A stretch of 64,000 nt of DNA from Chamaesiphon sp. 336R_metabinner_41 (GCA_025359915.1 JANYDE010000137.1:1-64000), one strand, 5' to 3'; shown: positions 32,523 through 41,364, counted from the stretch's first letter. Numbers and translations: made by a program. The notes: generated by a model not told the origin, from the sequence alone.

Positions 32523-34007
32523 TTGAAAAAACAACTAAACTGGCTGACAATTACCGCAAGTGGCCTGTTTGCCACCTTGTTACTAATCTCCGGTACTCAA
32601 GCAGCCGAATCTTTTGTCAATACATCTACTGACGTTAGTTCAGAACTATTGGCGAACCAGACACCTCACGATAGTTCAAATCAGCTCCTCGCTGCCAGGA
32701 AAAAGAAACGCCTCAAGCAAAAAATTAGGTCGAAAGCAAAAACAACTGCGACGGTGCCAACTACTGCGCCCTCGACAGAATTACCAACAGATCTCACCCA
32801 AACAAATCCAACCCCAGTCCCTCCAACTCCTCCAACTCCTCCAACTCCTCCAGTCCCAACAGGAATAGCTCCACCATCACCAGTAGAAGCACCTACAGCA
32901 CCCATAGAACCACCCAAAGCCGCAGCTCCGGCTCCGAATCAATTTTCATTAAATACAAAGCTGCAAGGACAAGTAATTTTTGGGGTTACGGGAACTGTTG
33001 CTGGTGACTACAGCCGCAACTCAGCATTTGGACATCGGACTCGACTTGAACTCAAAACTGATATCAATGGTGGTACACTCACTACCCGACTTCAAGCCGT
33101 AGGATTGGGACTATCAAATCAAAGCCCGAAAGTGGGTACTACTGCCGTCAGCACTCCTGAGGGTAGCTTATCCTGGACAGACGGCACAACTACGAATAGT
33201 ATCGGCGTTGATGCGCTTAAATATGAATTTGCACTCTCACCTCAAACACAGGTAGTCGTTGCCGCAAATGCTGGTGCGTCAGATGACTTTACCGATACTA
33301 TCAATCCTTATTTTGATGGTGATGGTGCTAGCGGCTCAATTTCTGCTTTTGGTAATCGTCCCTCGATTTACTATACAGTTCAGGGTGCTGGAGTCGGAAT
33401 TCGCCACAAGTTAAGTGAAAACACTGAACTCAGCGTAGGCTATCTAGCACGTAGCGGTAGCAATCCAACCGCAGGGAATGGCTTATTCGGCGGCGGTTAT
33501 GGTGCTCTAGCTCAACTTACCTTCAAAACTGGAGCAAATTCTAAAGTTGGTGTAACTTATACTCGCACGCTAAATTCTGACACTGGTACAGGCAGTATCA
33601 ATGCTAATCCGGCAACTGGAAGTGGAAATAGTAATAACTTCGGACTGCAAAGTTCTTTCCAACTAAGCCCTGAGTTTGCATTGGGTGGTTGGGCTGGTTA
33701 TACCCAAAACCAAGCTACTGGTGGCGACAGACAAATCTGGAACTGGGCGGTAACTGCGGCTGCGCCGGATTTCGGTGGCAAAGGTAATTTAGCCGGGTTA
33801 TTAGTCGGACAAGAGCCACGAGTAGCTTCTTCTGATAATGGCACTACCGATCCTAAATCTGGGCTACATATTGAAGGATTTTATCAAATGAAAGTCAATG
33901 ATAGTCTGAGCATTACACCAGGTATTATTTATCTGACGGCACCGAATCAGGCGACAAATAGCAATGGTGCGGTGATTGGTGTTTTACGAACTACTTTTAG
34001 TTTCTAA
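32523..34007 (+). CDS. OprB-type porin lacking the SLH domain
   Basis: A 494-residue porin from a TTG start (MKKQLNWLTITASGLFATLLLISGTQAAES) with AGGA upstream and no usable ATG. A signal peptide is followed by a basic Lys/Arg cluster (60-73) and a Pro-rich linker (95-138, PTPPTPPTPP), and then directly by the OprB barrel (from LQGQVIFGVTG, 147). The barrel aligns with the porin at 12674, including the end GVLRTTFSF, but the SLH segment is replaced by the basic/Pro-rich linker. Its position after ferritin-like and [2Fe-2S] genes supports an iron-uptake porin. Confidence 0.87.
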   Translation: MKKQLNWLTITASGLFATLLLISGTQAAESFVNTSTDVSSELLANQTPHDSSNQLLAARKKKRLKQKIRSKAKTTATVPTTAPSTELPTDLTQTNPTPVPPTPPTPPTPPVPTGIAPPSPVEAPTAPIEPPKAAAPAPNQFSLNTKLQGQVIFGVTGTVAGDYSRNSAFGHRTRLELKTDINGGTLTTRLQAVGLGLSNQSPKVGTTAVSTPEGSLSWTDGTTTNSIGVDALKYEFALSPQTQVVVAANAGASDDFTDTINPYFDGDGASGSISAFGNRPSIYYTVQGAGVGIRHKLSENTELSVGYLARSGSNPTAGNGLFGGGYGALAQLTFKTGANSKVGVTYTRTLNSDTGTGSINANPATGSGNSNNFGLQSSFQLSPEFALGGWAGYTQNQATGGDRQIWNWAVTAAAPDFGGKGNLAGLLVGQEPRVASSDNGTTDPKSGLHIEGFYQMKVNDSLSITPGIIYLTAPNQATNSNGAVIGVLRTTFSF

Positions 34008-34119
34008 GGGATTAAGTAATTTTGCTATACTCAACATCCAAACTATACTTTTTATCAATAGTAGGATCGAAGAATAAAAGTCAGACTTTGTTGACTATTG
34101 TTGATAGATCTCAATATTT

Positions 34120-34626
34120 ATGCTCATAGCACTTTCTCTTTCAATTATCTCGGCTGGCGCAATTGTATTTTTTAGCCGTCGGCTATTGTGCTATTTACGT
34201 CATTTTCAAGAAGTTGATTATTGCAAAAAGAACTTTAAAAATTGGCTGCTAGAAAATGGAATCTATGACAAAAAAGGTAGTATGATTGCTGCTGGTGCAG
34301 CTTTATCGATCGAACTGACCAAGGAAAAAATATTGCTTTCTTTGCTAATTTCTGTGATTGCTTCTGCGGGACTAGTCTGGCTGAGTTTAGCCGAGAATGA
34401 CCCACGAAAGACTGGTTCATTCAAATTACAAGCAACTCAGAAATCAACCGGAATTTACAATATTGCCTTGGGTGTATATTCAATCTTGCTCGTAAGTTCT
34501 ATTCTATCTGTCTACCAACTGGGTGCTGATGACGATATTGCCTGTTACTGGCTGGTTGTGATTATTGCAATCCAATCTTCACCGATTTTACTCGTTCTTT
34601 CAAATAGCATTCACAAACGCATTTAG
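34120..34626 (+). CDS. Duplicated membrane protein, copy 1
   Basis: A 168-residue protein with a predicted N-terminal membrane segment (1-20), a soluble stretch (about 25-65), a second segment (about 70-90) and two C-terminal segments (about 110-130, 140-160). Hallmarks shared with copy 2 are [26 protein letters not shown] and [20 protein letters not shown] do not recognise the family. Copy 2 begins 120 bases downstream. The gap holds a decayed piece of the moaD-like gene, marking the duplication junction. Confidence 0.8.
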   Translation: MLIALSLSIISAGAIVFFSRRLLCYLRHFQEVDYCKKNFKNWLLENGIYDKKGSMIAAGAALSIELTKEKILLSLLISVIASAGLVWLSLAENDPRKTGSFKLQATQKSTGIYNIALGVYSILLVSSILSVYQLGADDDIACYWLVVIIAIQSSPILLVLSNSIHKRI

Positions 34627-34723
34627 CCGCCAGTCAACAATATGCCGTCATTGAGTCGTTGAGTGATGTATTTGTACCATCGAGACAGCGGATATCTTCA
34701 CCATTGATCTAGAAATTAAGAAA
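34624..34723 (-). pseudogene. Fragment of the 3' end of the MoaD/ThiS-like gene
   Basis: This gap aligns with the first 100 bases of the MoaD-like gene's 3' end at 35249-35345. Shared blocks include GTACCATCGAGA-AGCGGATATCTTC and the TGAGT-GTGATGTATT stretch. It has substitutions and a small deletion, which break the frame. It was evidently copied together with the neighbouring membrane gene and then decayed. Confidence 0.85.
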
Positions 34724-34745
34724 TTATCTAAAGATATCAATCTTC

Positions 34746-35252
34746 ATGCTTATAGCTCTCACCCTAGCAATTATTTCCGTTGGTACTATTGTTTTCTTTG
34801 GTCATCGCCTCTTATGCTACATGCGACACTTTCAAGAGCTTTCGTACTCTAAGTATGATTTCAACGCTTTTGTCTTAGAGCATAGTATCTATGATAAAAA
34901 AGGCAGCTTGATCTCTGCAATCGCAGCTCTGATGATCGAGCTAACAAAGGAAAAAATAGTGCTTTCTTTGATAATTTCGACAATTACTTCTGCTGGGCTG
35001 ATCCTGATCACTAGATGGGAAAATGATCCGCTTGAAATTGGACCTTACCAGCTACAATCAACCCACAAAGCAAGGGGAATTTATAATATAGCGTTGACTG
35101 TGTACTCAATTTTTTTGACAGTTTCGCTTATTATAGTCTACCTAATTGGTGCTGATGATGACATTGCCTGTTACTGGCTCGTCGTCATCATTGCTATCCA
35201 ATCTACCCCAATTTGGCTATCTCTATCAAGTAGTATTTTTAAGCGAATCTAA
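34746..35252 (+). CDS. Duplicated membrane protein, copy 2
   Basis: A 168-residue paralogue of copy 1, the same length and alignable end to end without gaps, with roughly half to two thirds of residues identical by eye. Strongest conservation is [19 protein letters not shown] and [21 protein letters not shown]; loops diverge. Its stop overlaps the stop of the convergent MoaD-like gene by 4 bases, the arrangement also preserved in decayed form behind copy 1. Function unknown. Confidence 0.82.
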   Translation: MLIALTLAIISVGTIVFFGHRLLCYMRHFQELSYSKYDFNAFVLEHSIYDKKGSLISAIAALMIELTKEKIVLSLIISTITSAGLILITRWENDPLEIGPYQLQSTHKARGIYNIALTVYSIFLTVSLIIVYLIGADDDIACYWLVVIIAIQSTPIWLSLSSSIFKRI

Positions 35253-35524
35253 CCCCCAGCAACAGCCGGAACGATACTTACTTGGTCGCCATCACTGAGT
35301 GGTGTATTAGTACCATCGAGAAAGCGGATATCTTCGTCATTGACATAAAAGTTGAGAAAGCGTCGCAATTGACCGCTGTCATCACAGAGTCTAGCTTTGA
35401 TGCCAGGACAGATTACTTCGATCGCATCTAATAATTCAGCGATACTATTTCCTTCACAGTCAATTGTAGCTCGATCGCTAGTGAATTTTTGCAGTGCAGT
35501 TGGAACGAGGACTTTGACGGTCAT
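35249..35524 (-). CDS. MoaD/ThiS-like sulfur carrier protein
   Basis: A 91-residue beta-grasp protein ending in Ala-Gly-Gly, the C-terminus adenylated and thiocarboxylated in sulfur carriers (MoaD, ThiS, CysO). The pattern [40 protein letters not shown] and [16 protein letters not shown] is typical of the cyanobacterial MoaD-like group. It lies 113 bases downstream of thrC on the same strand. Being next to a PLP enzyme rather than moa genes, a role in a threonine/cysteine-type sulfur pathway is possible but unproved. Confidence 0.9.
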   Translation of the reverse strand: MTVKVLVPTALQKFTSDRATIDCEGNSIAELLDAIEVICPGIKARLCDDSGQLRRFLNFYVNDEDIRFLDGTNTPLSDGDQVSIVPAVAGG

Positions 35525-35530
35525 TTTTGG

Positions 35531-35565
35531 AGTTGGGAGTTGGGAGTTGGGAGTTGGGAGTTGGG
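35531..35565. repeat. Heptamer repeat (AGTTGGG)x5
   Basis: Five perfect copies of AGTTGGG directly upstream of the MoaD-like start (35524), in the thrC-moaD gap. STRR type. Confidence 0.9.
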
Positions 35566-35604
35566 AGGAGATGCGGAGATCTACCCACCCCCCCCCTTCG
35601 GGTA

Positions 35605-35620
35605 CCCCTCCAGGGAGGGG
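35605..35620. repeat. C/G-rich hairpin CCCCTCC-AG-GGAGGGG
   Basis: A 7-base perfect stem followed by ATTTT on the + strand, with TACCCACCCC upstream. The same module (TACCCACCCC...CCCCTCC-TT-GGAGGGGATTTTT) occurs at 53245-53295, so it is a dispersed repeat. Confidence 0.65.
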
Positions 35621-35637
35621 ATTTTCTAGCCTAAAGC

Positions 35638-36936
35638 CTAAACTAACGTTTGTTGCCAGTCAAGGCGGTTTAGGGTCTGAGAACGCTCTAGGGCGCGTTC
35701 AAAGCTGTCTAATTTGGCTTCGATCGCAAAAGGCTCATTGATATAACCTTGGACTGATTCCTGGGTCTTTAAGCCGTTACCAGTGATGTAGACGACGGTG
35801 GTTTCATCGGGATGAATTTTACCCGCTTCGATCAGTTTTTTGAGGACGGCGACAGTAGTACCACCAGCGGTCTCGGTGAAGATACCTTCGGTTTCGGCGA
35901 GGAGTTTCATCCCTTCGATGATTTCGGCATCAGTGACAGATTCGATGTTTCCGTTGCTCTTGCGCGCGAGTTCGAGGGCGTAGATACCATCGGCTGGGTT
36001 GCCAATCGCGATCGATTTAGCGATCGTGTTAGGCTTGACTGGGACGACAAAATCACGACCTTCGGTGAATGCTTGAGCAATTGGTGAGCAGCCTTCAGCC
36101 TGCGCTCCACTAAACCTGACTGGTTTGTCTTCGACTAAGCCGATTTTGACAAATTCTTGGAAACCTTTATTAATCTTGGTAAATAGGGAACCAGATGCTA
36201 GCGGTGCGACGATATGATCTGGCAATTCCCAGCCGAGTTGTTCGGCGACTTCAAAACCGAGGGTTTTGGAGCCTTCGGAGTAGTAAGGGCGAAGATTGAT
36301 ATTCACAAATCCCCAACCATAGGTATTGGCGACTTCACAACACAAGCGGTTTACTTGGTCATAGTTACCTTGCACAGCCATTACCGTTGGGCCGTAAATT
36401 ACTGTACCTAACACTTTACCTGCTTCTAGGTCAGCAGGGATAAATACACAACAATCCAAGCCAGCATGAGCGGCGATGGCGGCGGTGGAGTTGGCTAAGT
36501 TGCCAGTACTCGCACAGGAGATAGTAGAGAAGCCAAATTCTTTCGCTTTGGACAGCGCAACTGATACTACCCGATCCTTGAAGCTCAAGGTAGGCATATT
36601 AACGGCATCATTTTTGATGTAGAGATTTTTGATGCCGAGGCGACGTGCTAGACGATTCGCTTTGAGTAATGGAGTCATTCCAGTGCCGACATCGACAATA
36701 TGCTCGTCGGGAACAGGAAGTAAATCTTTGTACCGCCAAATCGAGTTGGGGCCAGCTTTGATGCTTTCGCGAGTTACTTTAGTACGGAGGTAGTCATAGT
36801 CATACTGCACTTCCAATGGCCCAAAACACAGTTCGCAAATATGTGTCGCTTGAAGAGGGTACTCTTCTTTACATTCTTTGCAGACTAATCCTTTGGCGGC
36901 AGTAGTTCTGGTGCTGTTTAGGGTTGCTTGGGTCAT
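35638..36936 (-). CDS. thrC: Threonine synthase
   Basis: Start ATG 36936 ([27 protein letters not shown]), 432 residues; upstream in-frame residues to 37017 look non-coding. A PLP enzyme converting O-phosphohomoserine to threonine. The PLP lysine is in [11 protein letters not shown], and the phosphate-binding loop is [14 protein letters not shown]. The N-terminal CKEC...CELC forms a four-cysteine zinc-like motif common in this ThrC subgroup. A long palindrome about 75 bases upstream (37010-37046) could affect its expression. It is followed by a MoaD-like gene. Confidence 0.95.
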   Translation of the reverse strand: MTQATLNSTRTTAAKGLVCKECKEEYPLQATHICELCFGPLEVQYDYDYLRTKVTRESIKAGPNSIWRYKDLLPVPDEHIVDVGTGMTPLLKANRLARRLGIKNLYIKNDAVNMPTLSFKDRVVSVALSKAKEFGFSTISCASTGNLANSTAAIAAHAGLDCCVFIPADLEAGKVLGTVIYGPTVMAVQGNYDQVNRLCCEVANTYGWGFVNINLRPYYSEGSKTLGFEVAEQLGWELPDHIVAPLASGSLFTKINKGFQEFVKIGLVEDKPVRFSGAQAEGCSPIAQAFTEGRDFVVPVKPNTIAKSIAIGNPADGIYALELARKSNGNIESVTDAEIIEGMKLLAETEGIFTETAGGTTVAVLKKLIEAGKIHPDETTVVYITGNGLKTQESVQGYINEPFAIEAKLDSFERALERSQTLNRLDWQQTLV

Positions 36937-37009
36937 GGTTGGATGTCGGTATGAATTTTGATATCCGTTAACTTGTTGAAAATAACGATAACACGACTCG
37001 ATCGACCCG

Positions 37010-37046
37010 TCAAACATACCCGACTAATTTAGTCAGGTATGTTTGA
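37010..37046. promoter_or_regulatory. 18-base-arm palindrome in the thrC leader
   Basis: TCAAACATACCCGACTAA pairs with TTAGTCAGGTATGTTTGA around a single T, with one mismatch. It lies 74-110 bases upstream of thrC. It may be a cruciform, an operator or a terminator for incoming transcription. Confidence 0.5.
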
Positions 37047-37055
37047 AAACAAAAT

Positions 37056-37088
37056 ATAGCCACGACTTCTTGGAGAAGTCGCGGCTAT
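37056..37088. repeat. Family-2 palindrome variant
   Basis: ATAGCCACGACTTCT pairs with AGAAGTCGCGGCTAT (one mismatch, TGG loop). The centre matches family 2, while CCCC/GGGG has been replaced by CCGC-type bases on both arms. Confidence 0.82.
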
Positions 37089-37120
37089 TGAGATGCTTCC
37101 TTTAGCAGAAATTCCAAATT

Positions 37121-37327
37121 CAAACTCATTTCCACACGCCGTAGGGGCTGGTTTATGCTAGCCAGTATGGATTTGCAACAACAAATATCAACCAAAACCC
37201 GCCCAACCCCGCCAGCAACAATATTCAAACTCATTTCCACACGCCGTAGGGGCTGGTTTGTGCTAGCCAATATGGATTTGCAACAATAAATATCAACCAA
37301 AACCCGCCCAACCCCACCAACAACAAT
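37121..37327. repeat. Two direct copies of a 105-base repeat
   Basis: Unit 1 begins at 37121 and unit 2 at 37226 (CAAACTCATTTCCACACGCC...). They differ by only a few substitutions. Each contains GTAGGGGCTGGTTT and ATATCAACCAAAACCCGCCC, whose ends are partly complementary. Related modules occur at 217-282, 19373, 37392 (inverted) and 48757. Confidence 0.9.
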
Positions 37328-37391
37328 CGAGAATCGGCAAAATATTTGGAATTTGGAATTATTGTTCCTTTGGTGCGTTACTAGTGGGTTT

Positions 37392-37455
37392 GGGCGGGTT
37401 TTGGTTGATATTTGTTGGTAAAAGCGACGACTTCTAGCATAAACCCGCCCCTACG
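37392..37455. repeat. Inverted partial copy of the 105-base repeat
   Basis: GGGCGGGTTTTGGTTGATAT, continuing to TTTGTTG, is the reverse complement of the right end of the upstream units. AAACCCGCCCCTAC follows, so the block itself is hairpin-forming. It lies 12 bases from the lpxA stop and probably terminates lpxA. Confidence 0.75.
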
Positions 37456-37467
37456 GGTTCTTTTTGA

Positions 37468-38268
37468 TTAGTCTTCGCTCTGACGTTGACGCACATATCC
37501 GGCGATACCGCGCTGAGAATTTTTGATGAAGTCACAGATTTCGATGACTAATGGTGAGTCAAATTCAGTTTCTAATCTGGCTAAGGCTTCAGGAATGAGT
37601 AGGTTTGATTGATACAGAATTTTGAAAGCGCGTTTGAGCGTCAATCTTTCGGCTGAGGTGAATCCAGCGCGACGCAATCCCACGCTGTTTAATCCCATCA
37701 CTTTATTGAGCGTGGTACTCCGCGTCATGCAAAATGGGGGGATATCTTTATGCGCCGCAGAGCCTCCCGCCATCATTACCAATCGCCCGATTTTGGCAAA
37801 TTGATGAACTAAACAATTTCCACTTATAAATGCTCGATCTCCAACTTCGACGTAACCCGCTAATAGTGCGCCGTTGGCGACGATGACATCGTTACCGAGT
37901 TGGACATTGTGGGCGAGGTGACTGTATGCCATTAATAGACAGTTATTGCCGACAGTAGTTTTCGTACCTGCTTTGGTACCCCGATGAATGGTTACGCCTT
38001 CTCTGAGACTGCAATTATCACCGATTTTGACATAGCTCGGCTCATCCTTGAAGCCTACGTCTTGAGGAGTATCACCTAAGACGACATTACTATGAAGATG
38101 GCAATTTTGACCGATCGAAGTGTACGGTAACAGCGTGACATGAGCATCTAAAATACAATTATCGCCAATTTCTACATCATGTCGAATGTAGCAAAATGGA
38201 CCGATCGAGACATTAGTACCAATTTTAGCACCAGACTCGATCGCTGCTGTTGGATGGATCTGACTCAT
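37468..38268 (-). CDS. lpxA: UDP-N-acetylglucosamine acyltransferase LpxA
   Basis: Start ATG 38268 (MSQIHPTAAIESGAKIG), 266 residues; the in-frame upstream ATG (38316) lies inside the preceding gene. A left-handed beta helix of hexapeptide repeats occupies residues 3-190 (for example VSIGPFCYI, VEIGDNCIL). The catalytic His lies in LLMAYSHLAHNVQLG. It performs the first step of lipid A synthesis. It begins 4 bases after the PAM68-like gene, so rpsO-PAM68-lpxA is probably one operon. lpxB and lpxD are not adjacent. Confidence 0.95.
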   Translation of the reverse strand: MSQIHPTAAIESGAKIGTNVSIGPFCYIRHDVEIGDNCILDAHVTLLPYTSIGQNCHLHSNVVLGDTPQDVGFKDEPSYVKIGDNCSLREGVTIHRGTKAGTKTTVGNNCLLMAYSHLAHNVQLGNDVIVANGALLAGYVEVGDRAFISGNCLVHQFAKIGRLVMMAGGSAAHKDIPPFCMTRSTTLNKVMGLNSVGLRRAGFTSAERLTLKRAFKILYQSNLLIPEALARLETEFDSPLVIEICDFIKNSQRGIAGYVRQRQSED

Positions 38269-38272
38269 AAAA

Positions 38273-38746
38273 TTAGCGATTGCTAGCTTCGATTTCTTTG
38301 GAAGCGCGATAGGCATCTTTCATTCTGCCAAAGTTGATTTTAAACTCTGCTACACCGAGCAGACTACCCTTGCTATCCTCCTCCTCATCCCAACAGGAAG
38401 ACAAAATCCCATAAGTTAATCCCAATACACTCAAGCCCAAACAACCCATACTTGTCAGCAAGATTACTGTATTCGGAACTCTAAACCAGTGATTGATGAT
38501 CGCCAAATAACCGCCAATAAAGATCGACATACCCATGATCACCGGAATACCGCAGAATGCCAACACCCGCCGAATCATCCGTTGACTAACAACCTCAGGA
38601 ATAAAACCCGAACCCTGCTCCGTCATTGCTGGCGATGGAGTCTTGGGGTTAACAATTGGTGTTCCTTTTTTCGCGGCGGATTTCCGCTGCTTGTTGTTAT
38701 TTTTCGGTTCGAATGGTACTGATGGGCGGGGATTCTCAGCAGGCAT
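38273..38746 (-). CDS. PAM68-like photosystem II assembly protein (DUF3464)
   Basis: A 157-residue protein with a basic, disordered N-terminus (about 1-50, NNNKQRKSAAKKGTP) and two membrane segments (about 60-83 and 92-114). The C-terminal CWDEEEDSKGSLLGVAEFKINFGRMKDAYR is the PAM68 signature. PAM68 assists early photosystem II assembly and D1 insertion. It lies between rpsO and lpxA; the rpsO-PAM68 neighbourhood is common in cyanobacteria. Confidence 0.9.
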   Translation of the reverse strand: MPAENPRPSVPFEPKNNNKQRKSAAKKGTPIVNPKTPSPAMTEQGSGFIPEVVSQRMIRRVLAFCGIPVIMGMSIFIGGYLAIINHWFRVPNTVILLTSMGCLGLSVLGLTYGILSSCWDEEEDSKGSLLGVAEFKINFGRMKDAYRASKEIEASNR

Positions 38747-38865
38747 AATTATTCAGTTGTTGGCGATCGATTAAGTCTTGCGTATGAGCGTAAAATACTT
38801 TTAAGCTCCTAGCTACTAGTCACTACTTTTCAAGTCACTAGCCACTAGTTACTATTTTCCAGCCA

Positions 38866-39141
38866 CTATTTGACGCGACGAATACCGAGGCTATCAGCGA
38901 GATTTTGGTAACGTTGAACGCTTTCAGTGTTGATAAACGCCAATAAACGTTTGCGTTGTCCGATCATTTTCAATAAGCCTCGGCGAGAAGCATGATCGCT
39001 TTTGTTGGCTTTGAGGTGTTCGCTAAGACGATTGATTCTCTCAGTCAGCATCGCGACTTGAAGATCTGAGGAACCTGTATCGGTTGCGTGCAACTGATGC
39101 GCGGTCATGATTTCTTGTTTGCGTTCTTGAGTTAGGGTCAT
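38866..39141 (-). CDS. rpsO: Ribosomal protein S15
   Basis: A 91-residue small-subunit protein. The conserved core DTGSSDLQVAMLTERINRLSEHLKANKSDHASRRGLLKMIGQRKRLL contains the 16S-binding residues. Standard length and start (MTLTQERKQEI). First gene of the probable rpsO-PAM68-lpxA unit, separated by 119 bases from PAM68. Confidence 0.97.
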   Translation of the reverse strand: MTLTQERKQEIMTAHQLHATDTGSSDLQVAMLTERINRLSEHLKANKSDHASRRGLLKMIGQRKRLLAFINTESVQRYQNLADSLGIRRVK

Positions 39142-39317
39142 GAATACTGGAAATTTTGATTAAATTTTGCAACTTACTATTTTAGCATTTACAGTTCGAT
39201 TTGACTAGAGTCTGCTAACGATTAGCGGCTCTCACACTCGATCATCCATTCACTAGTTCCCCAGTCTCTCAATCGCCGATTAAAATAGGGATACTGTAGG
39301 TCAGAATAAGGGAAAAT

Positions 39318-40409
39318 ATGTCAACATTGGCAGCGATCGGCGTTTTAGCAATATTAATTTTTGTACATGAGCTGGGACACTTTTTGGCAGCCAGATTACA
39401 GGGAATTTATGCCAATAAATTTTCGATCGGCTTTGGGCCAGTATTATTAAAGTATCAAGGTAAGCAGACCGAATACGCGCTCCGTGCGCTACCTTTGGGT
39501 GGTTTTGTTGGCTTTCCCGATGACGATCCTGAGAGCGATATTCCACCTACGGATCCTAATTTACTTAGCAATCGACCGATTCTCGATCGAGCAATTGTGA
39601 TCAGTGCAGGAGTAATTGCCAATCTAATTTTCGCTTATTTCTTGCTCGTAGTCCAGGTCAGCGTGACGGGATTCCAACAAATTGATTATCATCCTGGCGT
39701 AGTCGTCGCTGGAATAGCTGACAGTTTGAGTACTGCGGCTGGGAAAGCGGGAATTCAGGCTAATGACGCGATTTTGGCGGTGAATCAAGAGCGATTAGGC
39801 GATGGTAAACCCGCAATTGTCAAATTGATGGCGGAGATCCAAAATCATCCCAATCAACCAATTACCTTTGAGATCAAACGCGGTGAAAAGACATTAGATA
39901 TTCAAGTTACGCCGGATGCTACCGCTGATGGTAAAGGACAAATCGGTGTTAAACTTGTGCCCAACGCTGATGTAATTGTGACTCGATCTCTAAATATCGG
40001 TGATGCACTTGCCAAGGGAGCTACCGAATTTGAACGAGTTATCATACTTACCGTTCAAGGTTTAGCTCAACTAGTTACTAATTTTGGTGAAACTGCAACT
40101 CAAATTGCGGGACCGATTAAAATTGTTGAAATTGGCTCGAATATTGCCGCAACAAATATCGCTGGATTGCTCCAATTCGGCGCACTAATCAGCATCAACT
40201 TAGCTGTAATGAACACTCTACCATTACCTGCTTTAGATGGCGGTCAACTGGCATTTCTATTGATTGAAGGATTGCTCGGTAAACCGTTACCCATGAAACT
40301 GCAAGAAACTGTGATGCAAACTGGTTTATTTTTACTGCTAGGATTGGGGGTATTTCTGGTAATCCGCGACACTGCGAATCTTTCCAGTGTTCAACAATTC
40401 TTTAAGTAG
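39318..40409 (+). CDS. rseP: Site-2 intramembrane metalloprotease RseP
   Basis: A 363-residue membrane protease. The zinc motif HELGH is at 17-21 in the first membrane segment, and the third ligand lies in the NTLPLPALDGGQL motif near residue 310. A PDZ domain (about 115-205) includes AGKAGIQANDAILAVNQ. It cleaves membrane-bound anti-sigma factors or signal-peptide remnants. It runs into a membrane-protein gene 4 bases downstream. Confidence 0.95.
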   Translation: MSTLAAIGVLAILIFVHELGHFLAARLQGIYANKFSIGFGPVLLKYQGKQTEYALRALPLGGFVGFPDDDPESDIPPTDPNLLSNRPILDRAIVISAGVIANLIFAYFLLVVQVSVTGFQQIDYHPGVVVAGIADSLSTAAGKAGIQANDAILAVNQERLGDGKPAIVKLMAEIQNHPNQPITFEIKRGEKTLDIQVTPDATADGKGQIGVKLVPNADVIVTRSLNIGDALAKGATEFERVIILTVQGLAQLVTNFGETATQIAGPIKIVEIGSNIAATNIAGLLQFGALISINLAVMNTLPLPALDGGQLAFLLIEGLLGKPLPMKLQETVMQTGLFLLLGLGVFLVIRDTANLSSVQQFFK

Positions 40410-40413
40410 ATAA

Positions 40414-41364
40414 ATGGCAAAAAATAATTACGATCCAGTTGGTACCCTGAGTATCGGTAATGTCATCACCACAGGTACCACTCTATATAAGTCCAACTTT
40501 AAACGTTATTTTCAGGTATCATTGCGAGCAACTGGTTGGTTGATCGCAATCGGGTTTTCTGCGGTGATTGGGATACTTATTGGTGGTGTTTTGTCTGGAG
40601 TAACAAAGTCCTGGCTACTAACTATTCCATTAGGATTGGGATGGATTGCGATCGTTCTATATTGTCTGGCTAAATATGCCACAAATCGAGCTGTAATTTG
40701 TCGTCTAGCCTATCAAGAAATCATCGATGCACCTGAAAGTGCTGAAGTTGCCACCAGACAATTGACACCACGTACCTGGAGCTTTCTGAGACTTTCCTGG
40801 TTGGTAGGCTTCTATCTGTGTTTAGTTGCCACGATTAGCTATATTGGCTTGGGAATATTGGTAGTTATGGCGATCGGGGTAGCAATATATGGATTAAACT
40901 TATCGATCGAGAATCCCTTCATAATTGTGGGTATCGCGTTATTGATAATTGGTGCCTTTTTAGTGTGGCTGGTAATTTTAATTCGCTACTATGCCTACTG
41001 GTTTATCGCCGAATTACCACTTGCGATCGAGCAAACTACATCAGCTAACTTTAGTATCAGTCGTAGCAATAAATTGAGTAGAACTGTGACCAGTAGGGTA
41101 GTATTAATTATCACAATCGCTTTTTTGATGACACTCCCGATTAGTGCGGTAGGTAGCGTACCTAGCTTCATCGGTCAAATTATGAGCAGTGTCAATATTT
41201 CTGGCGATCCATCAACACAAGCTATTGGGAAATCACTAGTTTCATTGGGATTATTACTGAATCTACTCTCTGAACTATTTGTGATGCCATTTTGGCAGGC
41301 GATCAAAGCAATTGTTTATGCCGATCTCCGAAATCGAAGAGAAGGTGGCGATTTAATCATTTAG
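40414..41364 (+). CDS. Polytopic membrane protein of unknown function
   Basis: A 316-residue protein with six to seven predicted membrane segments (for example 42-66, 72-92, 128-158, 168-193, 230-252, 285-302), of the general glycerophosphoryl diester phosphodiesterase membrane-domain or DUF975 type. It starts 4 bases after rseP and is followed 18 bases later by an RDD-family gene, so rseP, this gene and the RDD gene probably share an operon. No catalytic motif is evident. Confidence 0.8.
   Translation: MAKNNYDPVGTLSIGNVITTGTTLYKSNFKRYFQVSLRATGWLIAIGFSAVIGILIGGVLSGVTKSWLLTIPLGLGWIAIVLYCLAKYATNRAVICRLAYQEIIDAPESAEVATRQLTPRTWSFLRLSWLVGFYLCLVATISYIGLGILVVMAIGVAIYGLNLSIENPFIIVGIALLIIGAFLVWLVILIRYYAYWFIAELPLAIEQTTSANFSISRSNKLSRTVTSRVVLIITIAFLMTLPISAVGSVPSFIGQIMSSVNISGDPSTQAIGKSLVSLGLLLNLLSELFVMPFWQAIKAIVYADLRNRREGGDLII

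Larger units (their letters stand above)
37018..37467. other. 450-base repeat-rich intergenic region
   Basis: No gene. It contains, in order, part of the thrC-leader palindrome, a family-2 hairpin (37056-37088), two direct 105-base repeats (37121-37327) and an inverted partial copy (37392-37455) just before the lpxA end. Open frames across the direct repeats are artefacts. Confidence 0.85.

Noticed and set aside
37085-37330. Open frame across the 105-base direct repeats, and CRISPR suspicion
   Set aside because: The protein is internally duplicated repeat translation; only two units with no spacers.
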